Source: RYN-122 sp963761655 | GTDB lineage: Bacteria > Actinomycetota > Actinomycetes > Mycobacteriales > SCTD01 | Reading direction: 5' to 3' | Assembly (NCBI GenBank): GCA_963761655.1 | Contig: CAVXHI010000002.1 | Span: 744,001 to 808,000 of the forward strand | Length of the DNA stretch: 64,000 nt | Part shown: one piece after another, positions 44,814 through 53,854 of the stretch | How the letters are laid out: each line of letters opens with the position of its first letter | Position numbering within the stretch: position 1 is the stretch's first letter | Notes under the pieces: model-generated | The model's database searches: none | Seen by the model: the letters and a program-made list of their open reading frames with translations, nothing else | Told to the model about the DNA's origin: nothing | Made by a program: the position numbers and the translations under genes

Positions 44814-46784
44814 GCGGGGTGCCGCCGCCTCGAGGGACGACGCCCGGACCGCGACGGCGACGGCCGCCGGGACGGCGACGCAGAGCGCCAGGGCCGGCAC
44901 CGCGACCCCGCTGTCGTTGACGGCGAACCCCACCAGCGACATCACCAGGACGGAGACCAGCCCGTGCCGCCAGACCGGGGCGCGGGCGAAGGCCGCCGCG
45001 ACCGGGCCGCGCGGCCGGAGCACGACCTGGGCGACGAACAGCACCAGCAGCGGCACGAGCAGGGTCAGCACGCTGCTGGTCAGCAGCCCGAGGTTGGCGG
45101 CGGCCTTGCGCTGCAGCACGGTGCCGGCGTCGCCGTCGAGGACCTGCTGCACGAACCGGCCCAGGTGCGTGCGGCGGTCGTCGGGACGGGTCCAGTCCAG
45201 CACGGCGAAGGTCGTGACCAGACCGACGGCGGCCGCCCCCACCGCGACGAGACGCAGCGCCGAGACCCGGACGCCCCCGGCGAGCATCCCGAGCAGGGCG
45301 AACCCGGGGACCAGGGCGAGCACCCCGCCGAAGTCGCTCCCGAACGACGGCCCGCCGTCGACGACCACGCAGAACGCCCCGACTGCGCCGCACCCGACCA
45401 GCGCCGTCCGCCGTCCCCGTCCGTCCAGCAGGCACGCCGTCGCGAGCAGGGCCGCCGACGCGAACACCGCGAAGGCCACGTTGCCGACGCCGGCGAACCG
45501 GCCGGCCACCAGGGGCGAGTAGCCCGCGAGCGAGCTCATCTGCAGCCGCGCCCCGGTGAGCAGGTCTCCGGCGAGGACGACGGCCGTCGTGCCGCAGACG
45601 ACGCCGACCGGCCCGAGCAGGCGGCGACGCCAGGGGCCGGCCAGGGCGGCGGCGACCACCAGGACGTCGAACAGGGCGACCGCGGCGAGCAGCGCCGGCA
45701 GGACGGGGTCGGCCCGCCACCAGGGCAGCAGGTCGGCGAGGTAGGTCGACACGGGTGCGGCGGTCGCTGCGAGGGCGCCGACGTGCGCGGCCCGCCGGGC
45801 CCGGTCCCGCAGCCGGCCGGACTCGTGCCGGCGGTGCAGCAGCAGCGCGGCGCCGTAGACCAGCACCTGCGCGACGACGAGCAGCACGAAGAACCGCGGC
45901 GTGTACCGGCGCATCGCCCCGGCGTGCCGGTCGAGGTCGACGAGGCCGGCGCGGTCGGTCCGCTCCCCCGTCCTGACCGGCTGCCCGGTCATGGTCGCGG
46001 GCTGCGGGACACCGAGCAGCCGCAGGACGGTCGGGGCGAGGTCGACCACCTGCACGTACGGCGCCCGCCGGGTGGACGCCGACACCAGGCCGTGCCGACC
46101 GTCGAAGGAGCCCCCCGCCGCGACCACCACGTGCAGCCGCGGGACGGGTGCGGCGTCCTCCCCCCGGTCGCTGGTGTCGGCGAGGCCGGCCAGCAGCACG
46201 ACGGCGTCGCGCGGGAGGCCGGCGACCACGGCGTCCACCCGGGCGAGGTCCGCGGCCCGGCGGGCGTCGTGGTGCACCGCCCCGGCGTCGACGACGGTCA
46301 GGTCGGCGGCGCCGGACGCGGGCGCGTCGACCTCCCCCCGCGCGTCGGCGGCCACGAGGGCCGCGCCGGGCCCGCCCGACGTCGCGACGAGCGTCCCCCG
46401 GTCCTGCAGCACGCGGCCGAGCGCCCCCACCTCGGCGTCGAACCGCAGCGTCGCGTTGTCCCGGCGCAGGGCCGGCAGCTGCTCGGGCCCGGGGACGACG
46501 TCGGAGCAGGCGCCCGTCGAGGGGCGGCCGGCCCGGGCGCGGTTGCCGGTGGCCGCCATGACCCAGCCGTCCGCCGGGCAGGTGCGCGGGCTCGCGGACC
46601 GCACCGAGAGCGCCCCCGTGCTGCCGCGCGCCGCGAGGGCGGTGAGGGCGGGGGTCTGCGGCCCGACGTCGTCCCACCGGAGCCCGGGTGCGCCGACGAG
46701 GACCACCCTGGTGCCCTCCGCCGCGTGCGCGGGAGCGGGCAGCAGGACGAGCAGGAGCGGCAGCAGCCACAGCAGACGCCTCAC
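44811..46784 (-). CDS. Alkaline-phosphatase-like domain fused to a multi-pass membrane domain
   Basis: A 657-residue protein of unknown function. After a signal sequence (RRLLWLLPLLLVLLPAPAHA), residues 25-310 look like a degenerate alkaline phosphatase/phosphodiesterase fold: VVLVGAPGLRWDDVGPQTPA, PALTALAARGSTGALSVRSA, GWVMAATGNRA and LHVVVAAGGSFDGRHGLVSA. The metal-binding residues are only partly present. The C-terminal half has about ten helices (FFVLLVVAQVLVYGAALLL onward), with conserved FAGVGNVAFAVF and GSDFGGVLALVPG. The GTG overlaps the corrected stop of the glycosyltransferase. Its place among envelope genes suggests a role in cell wall lipid or polymer processing; this is inference. 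Confidence 0.72.
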   Translation of the reverse strand: MRRLLWLLPLLLVLLPAPAHAAEGTRVVLVGAPGLRWDDVGPQTPALTALAARGSTGALSVRSASPRTCPADGWVMAATGNRARAGRPSTGACSDVVPGPEQLPALRRDNATLRFDAEVGALGRVLQDRGTLVATSGGPGAALVAADARGEVDAPASGAADLTVVDAGAVHHDARRAADLARVDAVVAGLPRDAVVLLAGLADTSDRGEDAAPVPRLHVVVAAGGSFDGRHGLVSASTRRAPYVQVVDLAPTVLRLLGVPQPATMTGQPVRTGERTDRAGLVDLDRHAGAMRRYTPRFFVLLVVAQVLVYGAALLLHRRHESGRLRDRARRAAHVGALAATAAPVSTYLADLLPWWRADPVLPALLAAVALFDVLVVAAALAGPWRRRLLGPVGVVCGTTAVVLAGDLLTGARLQMSSLAGYSPLVAGRFAGVGNVAFAVFASAALLATACLLDGRGRRTALVGCGAVGAFCVVVDGGPSFGSDFGGVLALVPGFALLGMLAGGVRVSALRLVAVGAAAVGLVTTFAVLDWTRPDDRRTHLGRFVQQVLDGDAGTVLQRKAAANLGLLTSSVLTLLVPLLVLFVAQVVLRPRGPVAAAFARAPVWRHGLVSVLVMSLVGFAVNDSGVAVPALALCVAVPAAVAVAVRASSLEAAAPR

Positions 46785-47790
46785 CCGAGCAGCTCCCGGT
46801 ACAGGGCCGGCGGCCTGGGTGACGGCGTCGTCCGCGGTCGGCCAGCCGGCCGCCACCGCCCGGCCGCGCTCTGCCAGGGCGGCCGCGGCGACCGGGTCGT
46901 CGAGGAGCCGCCGCACGGCCGTGCCCAGCGCGACCGGGTCGCCGGGCGGGACGAGGACGGCGCCGTCGCGCAGCAGTCCGGGCAGGCCGCCGACGGCGGT
47001 CGCCACCAGGGGGCGCCCGGCGAGCAGGGCCTCCTGCGCGGTCAGCGACCGCGCCTCCCACGCCGACGGCAGCACGACGACGTCGGCGGCGGCGTACAGG
47101 TCGGCGACGTCGTCGCGGGCGCCCAGCCAGCGCACCTGCGGCGCCCGTGCCTGCAGCTCCTCGCGCAGGGGACCGTCGCCCGCGACGGCGACCACGGCGT
47201 CGCCGAGCAGGGGCAGCGCCTCGAGCAGCACGTCGTAGCCCTTCTGCGGGTGCAGCCGCCCGACGGCGAGGACCAGGGGCCGCCCGAGGCCGGGGTCGCG
47301 GCCGGTCGGCACCCGCACGGGCGGCGCCACGGGGGCGAGCCGGACGTCGCGGGCGTGCAGCCGCACGGGCCCGGGCCGCGAGGTCCTCGGACGCGGCCAG
47401 CGTCACGTCGGCGCGCCGGGCCACCAGCCGCTCGAGCACCAGTCCGGCCCGGCCGGACAGGACCGCGTTGTGCCAGGACACGACCAGCGGACGCCGTCCG
47501 GCGAGGCCGGCCAGGCTGCCGGCCCGCAGGCCGTGGGCGTGGACGACGTCACCGGGCAGCCGGCGCAGGACCGCGACCGCGGCGGCGTCGGAGGGGCGGG
47601 GGCTGCCGCCGACCTCGAGCGGCACGTGGCCGTCGAAGCCGAACACCTCCTGCGTCGACGCGGGGCAGGCGACCGCGACCGCAGCGCCCCGCCGGCGGAG
47701 CCCCTCGGCGAGCGAGGCGACGTGCTGGCCGACCCCGCCGGTGCTGGTGGCCAGGACGAGCAGGACGGAGCGTCCGGAGAGCTCAGCCAC
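46781..47790 (-). CDS. GT4-type glycosyltransferase; two frameshifts
   Basis: A GT-B glycosyltransferase of about 335 residues. The acceptor half begins SVLLVLATSTGGVGQHVASL and includes VVHAHGLRAGSLAGLAGRRP and LVVSWHNAVLSGRAGLVLER. The donor half includes VLAVGRLHPQKGYDVLLEAL, WLGARDDVADLYAAADVVVL and PSAWEARSLTAQEALLAGRP with the E-x7-E motif. One extra base near 47378 separates the halves, and another near 46811 hides the natural end, LYRELLG and a TGA overlapping the next gene as GTGA. The start GTG lies within the end of murJ (8-base overlap). Sugar and acceptor are unknown. Confidence 0.82.
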
Positions 47791-49339
47791 GGGCGACGGC
47801 CGTCAGCTCGCGGGCACCGGACGGGTCGAGCAGGCGGACCGTCCCGAGGTGGACGGCGGCGCAGACCACGGCGAGGAGCACACAGGTCCCGACGCTCGGG
47901 ACGGCTCCGGCGTCCCGCGGGACCGGCAGGGCGAGCCCGGCGCCGACGGCGAGGGCGGCGCCCGCCGTCGCAGCCCCGGCGGCCCGGGCGGCCCCGTGCA
48001 GGGCCCCCGGCGCGGTCCGGGCCAGCCCCCGCAGCAGCAGTGCGCCGGCCACCGTCATCCCCAGGCTGTTGCCGAGCCCGAGCGCGGCGACCCGCGGCAG
48101 CCCGGTCCCGGCGACGAGGACGACGTCGGCGACGGCCACCACGACCCATCCCGCGACCGTGGCGACCGCCGGGGTGCGGGCGTCCCCGCGCGCGAACAGG
48201 GCGCGGGACAGCAGGGCGACCAGGCCGTAGCCGACGAGGCCCGGCGAGAACGCGCGGACGGCGTCGGCGAGCGCGGCGGTGCTGTCGACCCCGGGCGCTC
48301 CGAGGACGAGGACCCGGGCAGCGGGGCCGGCGACGACGACGAGCACGGCGGCCCCGCCGAGGGTCAGCACGAGGACGACCCGCAGCGCCCGGGCGGCGAC
48401 CTCGGCGTAGCGGTCCGCCTCTGCTGCGGCCAGGACCGGGAAGACCGTCGTGGCGACCGGGACGGCGAGGACCGCCCACGGCAGGGTGAAGACCGCGGTG
48501 GCGACGGCCAGCACGACGACGTCGCCCTCCCCGCCGCGGCCGGCCAGCCGCAGGGCGACGAGCAGGGCCAGCTGCTGCGCGACCAGCCCCGCCACGCCGC
48601 CACCTGCCAGCGCCCGCGCTCGGGCCGCGACACCGTCGGGGAAGCGCAGCAGGGGCCGCAGCCGCAGCCCCGTCCGGCGCAGCGGGACGAGCAGGCTGAG
48701 CGACAGCGCGGCGACGCCGAGGGTCGTGCCGACCGACAGGGTCAGCTCCTGGCTGCGGGTGAGGCCGCCGAGGTCGGCGGTCCGTCCCTGGGCGGCGTAG
48801 AGCAGGTAGCACCCGACGACCACGAGGCTGCTGAGCAGCGGCGCGAGGGCCGGCCCGAGGAAGCGGCGGTGTGCCTGCAGGACGCCCGCCAGCACGATCC
48901 CGACCCCGTACAGCACCACCTGCGGCAGGAAGACCACGAGCAGCCGGCTCCCGACGTCGACGGCTCCGGCGCAGACCGGGTCGTCGCCGAGCAGCAGGCG
49001 CACCAGCGGACGGGCGACCAGGGCCCCCAGCACCGCGACGGGGACCAGCAGCAGGACGGTCCAGGTGAGCAGCGCGCTGGCCGTCCGGGACGCCTGCTCG
49101 CGGTCCCCCCGCTCGACCGCGCCGGCCAGCAGGGGCACGACGACGCTCGCCAGCGCCCCGCCGGCGGCGACCTCGAACACGACGTTCGGCAGGCTGTTGA
49201 CCGCCTGGTAGGTCGACCCGACGCAGGACGTGCCGAGGGTGCGGGACAGGACGCCGACGCGCCCGAACCCGGCAGCCCGGGCGAGGACGGTCAGGCCGGC
49301 CACGCCGGCGGCCGCGCCGACCAGGCCGCGGGCCCTCAC
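47783..49339 (-). CDS. murJ: MurJ/MviN-family lipid flippase
   Basis: A 518-residue protein with 14 predicted helices of the MOP superfamily. The start GLVGAAAGVAGLTVLARAAG and FGRVGVLSRTLGTSCVGSTY, followed by NSLPNVVFEVAAGGALASVV and VPLLAGAVERGDREQA, match MurJ, which flips lipid II. Actinobacteria often have two copies; the oriC-linked one (Rv3910 type) carries a pseudokinase, which this lacks. This copy sits in a cluster of lipid-linked sugar genes, so it may flip another lipid-linked precursor. It begins at GTG 49339, 1 base after the neighbour's stop. Confidence 0.85.
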   Translation of the reverse strand: MRARGLVGAAAGVAGLTVLARAAGFGRVGVLSRTLGTSCVGSTYQAVNSLPNVVFEVAAGGALASVVVPLLAGAVERGDREQASRTASALLTWTVLLLVPVAVLGALVARPLVRLLLGDDPVCAGAVDVGSRLLVVFLPQVVLYGVGIVLAGVLQAHRRFLGPALAPLLSSLVVVGCYLLYAAQGRTADLGGLTRSQELTLSVGTTLGVAALSLSLLVPLRRTGLRLRPLLRFPDGVAARARALAGGGVAGLVAQQLALLVALRLAGRGGEGDVVVLAVATAVFTLPWAVLAVPVATTVFPVLAAAEADRYAEVAARALRVVLVLTLGGAAVLVVVAGPAARVLVLGAPGVDSTAALADAVRAFSPGLVGYGLVALLSRALFARGDARTPAVATVAGWVVVAVADVVLVAGTGLPRVAALGLGNSLGMTVAGALLLRGLARTAPGALHGAARAAGAATAGAALAVGAGLALPVPRDAGAVPSVGTCVLLAVVCAAVHLGTVRLLDPSGARELTAVARG

Positions 49340-49340
49340 C

Positions 49341-50090
49341 TCAGGCGACCCGGCCGAGCCGGTCGAGCAGCCGCAGCGGGGGGACGGCGTCGATGACGGC
49401 GGAGAACGAGACGGCCTCGCTGGCCGCAGCCGTCCCGGCCAGGGCGAGCAGCCAGCGCAGGCGGCTGCCCCGGGACGCCGTCCGGGCGACGACGCCGAGG
49501 CCGAGGGCCGCGCCCAGGGCGTTCGCGCCGGCGTCGCCGAGCATCGTCCGCTCGCCGAGGTCGGAGGGCAGCAGCACCGCGCAGGCGGCGGCGGGCCCGG
49601 TCTGACCGGTCAGGACGCCGGCGGCCAGCCCGACCTTGAGGGCACGCCCGGGCCGCAGGTCGAACAGGTTGACCGCGTTCGCGGCTCCGGCGACGACGGC
49701 GCCGTCGAGCAGCACGTCGACCAGGGGACGCCGTCCGAGCCGCGCGCTCGCGACCAGCCCGACCGCACCGAGACCGACCACCTTGACGAGCCCGGACGTC
49801 ACCCGTCCCTCGCGGAGCGCCCGCAGGTGGCCGCGGAAGCCCTTGTCGTGACCGCCGGCGACGTCGTCGTACAGCCCGAGCGCGCCCGCCCCCAGCGCCG
49901 CCGTCGCGGCCGCGGGTGAGCCGGTCGCGACGGCGAGCGCGAGCGCCGGCCCCGCGACGAGCGACACGGGGGCGCCCCGGTGGTTGCGGCGCTCCCAGCG
50001 GCGGGCCCCGCCGGGCGGCAGCAGCACCAGCAGCCCCTGCGCGGACAGCGCGACGGCGGCGCCGGCCAGGCCGGCGCGCACCGGGGTCAT
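49341..50090 (-). CDS. WecA/MraY-like phospho-sugar polyprenyl transferase family protein
   Basis: A 249-residue membrane protein with about eight helices. It carries the polyprenyl-phosphate N-acetylhexosamine-1-phosphate transferase signatures ALGLYDDVAGGHDKGFRGHL (the Asp pair, about residue 75) and GAANAVNLFDLRPGRALKVG (about 140), though it is shorter than MraY and lacks some loops, including a clear HHxxG. It may be a reduced member of the family. The ATG overlaps the mctB stop (ATGA). With the glycosyltransferase and flippase next door it could start a lipid-linked polymer. Confidence 0.75.
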   Translation of the reverse strand: MTPVRAGLAGAAVALSAQGLLVLLPPGGARRWERRNHRGAPVSLVAGPALALAVATGSPAAATAALGAGALGLYDDVAGGHDKGFRGHLRALREGRVTSGLVKVVGLGAVGLVASARLGRRPLVDVLLDGAVVAGAANAVNLFDLRPGRALKVGLAAGVLTGQTGPAAACAVLLPSDLGERTMLGDAGANALGAALGLGVVARTASRGSRLRWLLALAGTAAASEAVSFSAVIDAVPPLRLLDRLGRVA

Positions 50091-51025
50091 CGGGCCGGCG
50101 GTGCGGGCAGCGGTCCGTCGACGCCGGGACCGGACCCGTAGGCGCCGGACCCGCCGGTCCGCTGCTCGACCAGGGAGAGCACCACCCCGAGCTGCCCGGT
50201 CGGCGTGTCCGCGGCGTCCACGCTGCTGACCCGGTCGGTGGTGCCCCGGTCCTCGCGCAGGGCTGCGAGCAGACCGCCGTCCCGGGTCGCGGCGGCCGCA
50301 CCGGCCACGACGGCACCGCTGCTGTGCACGTCCAGCTGCCGGGCGAAGGCCACGAGCGAGCGCCCCTGCGCGGTCGACGCGTCCGTCACGGGTCCGGCCG
50401 GGCCGGTCAGCAGAACGACCAGGTCGGCCGCCTGCGCGACGTCCCCGTCGACGTCGAGCAGGTCCTCGCCCTGGTAGGCGGCCACCACCCGGCGGACGAC
50501 GTCGGCCGAGGGCGCGGCCCCGGACGGCGGCCGCAGCAGGACCTGGGCGAGCTGGGCGAGGGCCTGGTCCAGCGGCTCACCGTCGGGCAGGTCCGCGCCC
50601 GGGACGGCGACCTGCGCGACGAGGTCGGTGACCTGCTGGCTGCTGGCGGGGTCCAGAAGGGCGGGGCGCAGCCGGACGGAGGCACCGACCTCCGCACCGG
50701 CGGCGGTCAGCAGGGGCACGAGGCCGTCCCGCAGGCCGGACGGGGCGTCGGGGGTGCTGACGACCAGGACCCGCGCGCCGTCGAGCGTCCCCGCCACGAC
50801 ACCCGGCGTCAGCACCTTCGCCGCCTGCTCCTGCGCCGACGACCGCTGCTCGGTCGCCCTCAGGTCCGCCTCGAGGCCGCGCTTGTCCGCACGGAGCCCC
50901 GACACCCGGTCGTTGAGGTCGTCGAGCACCGGCCCGTTGAGCGCCGTCGTCCCGACGACGATCCCGACGGCGAGGGCCAGGAACACCGCCACGATGCTGA
51001 CGAGGTGGTACCGGAAGTCGACCAC
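50087..51025 (-). CDS. mctB: Copper transporter MctB (Rv1698 homologue)
   Basis: A 312-residue protein. The conserved start VDFRYHLVSIVAVFLALAVG gives a signal anchor, and GIVVGTTALNGPVLDDLNDR leads into a coiled coil (residues 33-75). The rest is an extracytoplasmic alpha/beta domain. The mycobacterial homologue MctB limits copper accumulation and was first described as an outer-membrane channel. The Pro/Gly-rich C-terminal tail is poorly conserved. A short leaderless frame precedes it by 2 bases. Its promoter lies inside the gap behind the transport cassette, which separates mctB from steA. Confidence 0.87.
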   Translation of the reverse strand: MVDFRYHLVSIVAVFLALAVGIVVGTTALNGPVLDDLNDRVSGLRADKRGLEADLRATEQRSSAQEQAAKVLTPGVVAGTLDGARVLVVSTPDAPSGLRDGLVPLLTAAGAEVGASVRLRPALLDPASSQQVTDLVAQVAVPGADLPDGEPLDQALAQLAQVLLRPPSGAAPSADVVRRVVAAYQGEDLLDVDGDVAQAADLVVLLTGPAGPVTDASTAQGRSLVAFARQLDVHSSGAVVAGAAAATRDGGLLAALREDRGTTDRVSSVDAADTPTGQLGVVLSLVEQRTGGSGAYGSGPGVDGPLPAPPAR

Positions 51026-51027
51026 GG

Positions 51028-51063
51028 TCAGCGGGTCGGGACGGACGCGGGGGGCTGGCTCAC
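51028..51063 (-). CDS. Possible 11-codon leaderless upstream ORF of mctB
   Basis: A GTG at 51063, 7 bases after a TACGGT box, opens an 11-residue frame (MSQPPASVPTR) whose TGA ends 2 bases before the mctB GTG. If the promoter is used, the transcript begins at this codon and ribosomes would end next to the mctB start, allowing reinitiation. Translation is inferred from geometry only. Confidence 0.4.
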   Translation of the reverse strand: MSQPPASVPTR

Positions 51064-51070
51064 GGGGGTC

Positions 51071-51076
51071 ACCGTA
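51071..51076 (-). promoter_or_regulatory. -10 box of the mctB promoter
   Basis: TACGGT on the minus strand lies 7 bases before the upstream-ORF GTG and 12 bases past the end of the LivHMG gene, so the mctB cluster can be expressed apart from the transport cassette. Confidence 0.5.
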
Positions 51077-51088
51077 GGACCCGGGCCG

Positions 51089-53851
51089 TCACGCCCCGGT
51101 GAGGTCGCGCCGTGTCGTCCCGCTGCGCTGCACGGTGCGGACGTCGGTCCCGAGGTAGCTCTCGAGCACGAGCGGGTCGGCGCAGACGTCCTCGGGCGTC
51201 CCGACGGCGAGGGTCCGCCCGGCGCCGAGGCACTGCAGCCGGTCGGCGACGGCGGTGACGAGCGGGATGTCGTGCTCGACGACGACGACGCTCGCCCCGG
51301 TGCGGGCGCGCAGGTCGAGCAGCAGGGGGCCGAGCGCCTCGCTCTCGCGCTGGGCGAGCCCGGCCGCGGGCTCGTCCAGCAGCAGCACGTCCGAGCCCTG
51401 CCCGAGCAGGCAGGCGAGCTCGACGACGCGGCGGGTGCCGGTCGACAGCCGCTCCACGGGGTCGTCGGCGAAGCGCTCGAGGCCGAGGTCGGCGAGCAGC
51501 CGGGCCGCCTCCTCCTGCTTGCGGCGCTCCTCGCGCCGGGCGGGCGGCAGGCCGAGCAGGGCGGGGACGAGCTCGCTGCGGCGCCGTGCCTCCAGCGACA
51601 CCAGGACGGTCTCCCGGGTGCTGAGCGGTCCGAACAGCCGGGCGTCCTGGAACACCCGCCCGAAGCCCGCCCGGGCCCGGCGCTGGGGCGACCACCCGGT
51701 GACGTCCGCACCCCCCGCCAGCACGACGCCGGCCTCCGGTGAGCGGAACCCGGTCAGGACGTCGAGCAGGGTGGACTTCCCCGCCCCGTTGGCGCCGATC
51801 AGGCCGAGCACCTCGCCGGGGGCGACGACGAGGTCGACCCCGTCCAGCGCGAGGCGCCCGCCGAACCGGACCCGCACGCCGCGCGCCTCCAGCGCCGCCT
51901 GTCCGGAGGGCTGCACCGGGACGCGCTCGACCACCGACGCCGGGGCCCGCGGGGGCACCTCCGGCGCCTGCCGCCCGCGCGCCAGGCGGTCCAGCAGGGC
52001 GGACCTGACCTGCTGGACGAGCCCGTCCAGGCCGCTCGGGAGGTAGAGCAGCAGCAGGAGCAGCCCGACCGAGCTGGTGAGCAGCCGGACGGTCTCGCCG
52101 CCGCCGAACAGAGCCGGCAGCCCGAGGACGTAGAGGGCTCCCAGGGCGGCTCCCCCGACGGAGCCCGGCCCGCCGATGAGCACCAGCGAGAGCACCGTGA
52201 ACGACGACGTGACGTCGAAGTCCTGGTACCCGATGGTCGTCTTGAGCCCGGCGAACAGCCCGCCGGCGGCGGCGGCGAGCGCACCGGACAGGCCGAAGAC
52301 GGCGAGCCGGCAGGCCAGCGGGCTCAGCGTCGAGGTCGCCGCCCGGCGCGGGTCGAGGCCGACGGCGATCACCGCCCGGCCCGCTCCGGACCGGCGGAGC
52401 GACGTCACGGCGAGCGCCCCGAGCACGGCGGCGGCCAGGCAGAGCTCGTACCAGGCGCCGTTCCCGAGCCCGGCGGGCCGGGGCAGCAGCGCGGTCTCGG
52501 TCGGCCCGACGAGGAACGACTGGCGGAAGAGCCAGCTGTCGGCGGCGACCGCGAAGGCCAGCGTGGTCACGCCGAGGAACAGGCCGCGGACCAGCAGGGC
52601 GGGCAGCGCGACGACGAGCGCCACGAGGACGCCGACCAGCGTCCCCTCGACCAGCGCCGCCGGGAACACGACGCCCCGGGCGACGAAGGCCGTCGTCGCG
52701 AACGCCCCGACGCCGAAGAAGGCGGCCTGGGCGAGCGACAGCTGCCCGCCCCAGCCGGTCAGCACCACGAGCGAGGTCCCGAGCAGGGCGAACAGGGCGA
52801 CCCGGGAGAGCAGGTACAGCGACCCGGCGTCGGTGACGAGCAGCGGGAGCAGGGCCGCGGCGGCGACGACGGCGGTCCAGGTCAGCAGGCCCAGCCGCTC
52901 GGCCCACCACGTGCCGCGCAGGGCGGCCGGCAGCAGCGGCCGGGCGGGTGCGAGCCCGAGGCCGAGGCTTTCGTCCGTGGTCGCGCCGCCGCCGCGCAGG
53001 CGGAGCAGCACCAGGACGAGGACGGCGCCGAGGACCAGCAGGTCGCGGACCCCGGGTGAGGCGTTGTAGAGGGTGACCGCCTCGACGACGCCGACCGCGA
53101 GGCCGCCGGCGAGCGCCAGGGGCAGCGACACCAGCCGCCCGACGAGGGCGGCGACCAGGCCCTTGAGCAGCAGGTCGGGACCGAAGGTGGAGGGCGTGCC
53201 CGCCACCGGCAGGCGCAGCAGCGGCTCGAGCAGGACGACGAGCAGGGTCGCGAGCGCTCCGGTGAGGGCCCACACGGTGGTCGACACCTGACCGGTCCGG
53301 ACGCCGGCGAGCCGGGCGGCGTCGGCGTTCTCCGCGCTGGCGCGCACGGCGAGCCCGAGCGGCGTGCGGGTGAGCAGCAGGGTCAGCCCGAGGACGGTGG
53401 CGGGGACGAGCACCAGCACCGTCAGCTCGGGGCCCCCGAGCCGGACCGGGCCGAGGTCGACGACGCGGTCGAACAGGGTCGGGAACAGCTGCGTCCCGCC
53501 GGGCACGTCGGGCAGCGACAGCCGCGCGACCAGCACGAGCTGCGCCACCCCGATCGTGGCCGCGAGCAGCACGACGGGGGGACGTCCCGCGAGGCGCCGG
53601 ACGACGGCGAGCTCGACGACGGCCGACAGGGCAGCGCCGACGGCGAGGGCGACCGGCAGCGCGAGCAGCCAGGGCAGGTGCGCCCGCAGGACGAGCTCGG
53701 CGAACACCGCCGCCCCGAAGGCCCCGACCTCGCCGTACGCGATGTCGACGACCCGGCTGGACCGGTAGACCAGCGCGAGGCCGCACCCGAGCAGCCCGTA
53801 CAGCAGGCCGCTGAACAGCCCGGTGACGAGGGTCTGGGCGGTGAGCGTCAC
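51089..53851 (-). CDS. Fused LivH-LivM-LivG: two ABC permeases and an ATPase in one polypeptide
   Basis: A 920-residue fusion of three subunits of a branched-chain amino acid type (HAAT) importer. Residues 1-290 are LivH-like (LFSGLLYGLLGCGLALVYRS, then GEVGAFGAAVFAELVL). Residues 320-620 are LivM-like (VVLTGWGGQLSLAQAAFFGV, IGGPGSVGGAALGALYVLGL). Residues 655-920 are LivG: Walker A GANGAGKST at about 686, signature LSTGTRRVVELACLLG, Walker B VLLLDEPAAGL and switch His VVEHD. A linker of about 40 residues rich in Pro/Arg joins M to G. It begins 3 bases after the solute-binding gene. Normally these are three genes. The transported substrate is unknown. Confidence 0.9.
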   Translation of the reverse strand: MTLTAQTLVTGLFSGLLYGLLGCGLALVYRSSRVVDIAYGEVGAFGAAVFAELVLRAHLPWLLALPVALAVGAALSAVVELAVVRRLAGRPPVVLLAATIGVAQLVLVARLSLPDVPGGTQLFPTLFDRVVDLGPVRLGGPELTVLVLVPATVLGLTLLLTRTPLGLAVRASAENADAARLAGVRTGQVSTTVWALTGALATLLVVLLEPLLRLPVAGTPSTFGPDLLLKGLVAALVGRLVSLPLALAGGLAVGVVEAVTLYNASPGVRDLLVLGAVLVLVLLRLRGGGATTDESLGLGLAPARPLLPAALRGTWWAERLGLLTWTAVVAAAALLPLLVTDAGSLYLLSRVALFALLGTSLVVLTGWGGQLSLAQAAFFGVGAFATTAFVARGVVFPAALVEGTLVGVLVALVVALPALLVRGLFLGVTTLAFAVAADSWLFRQSFLVGPTETALLPRPAGLGNGAWYELCLAAAVLGALAVTSLRRSGAGRAVIAVGLDPRRAATSTLSPLACRLAVFGLSGALAAAAGGLFAGLKTTIGYQDFDVTSSFTVLSLVLIGGPGSVGGAALGALYVLGLPALFGGGETVRLLTSSVGLLLLLLYLPSGLDGLVQQVRSALLDRLARGRQAPEVPPRAPASVVERVPVQPSGQAALEARGVRVRFGGRLALDGVDLVVAPGEVLGLIGANGAGKSTLLDVLTGFRSPEAGVVLAGGADVTGWSPQRRARAGFGRVFQDARLFGPLSTRETVLVSLEARRRSELVPALLGLPPARREERRKQEEAARLLADLGLERFADDPVERLSTGTRRVVELACLLGQGSDVLLLDEPAAGLAQRESEALGPLLLDLRARTGASVVVVEHDIPLVTAVADRLQCLGAGRTLAVGTPEDVCADPLVLESYLGTDVRTVQRSGTTRRDLTGA

Positions 53852-53854
53852 GGC

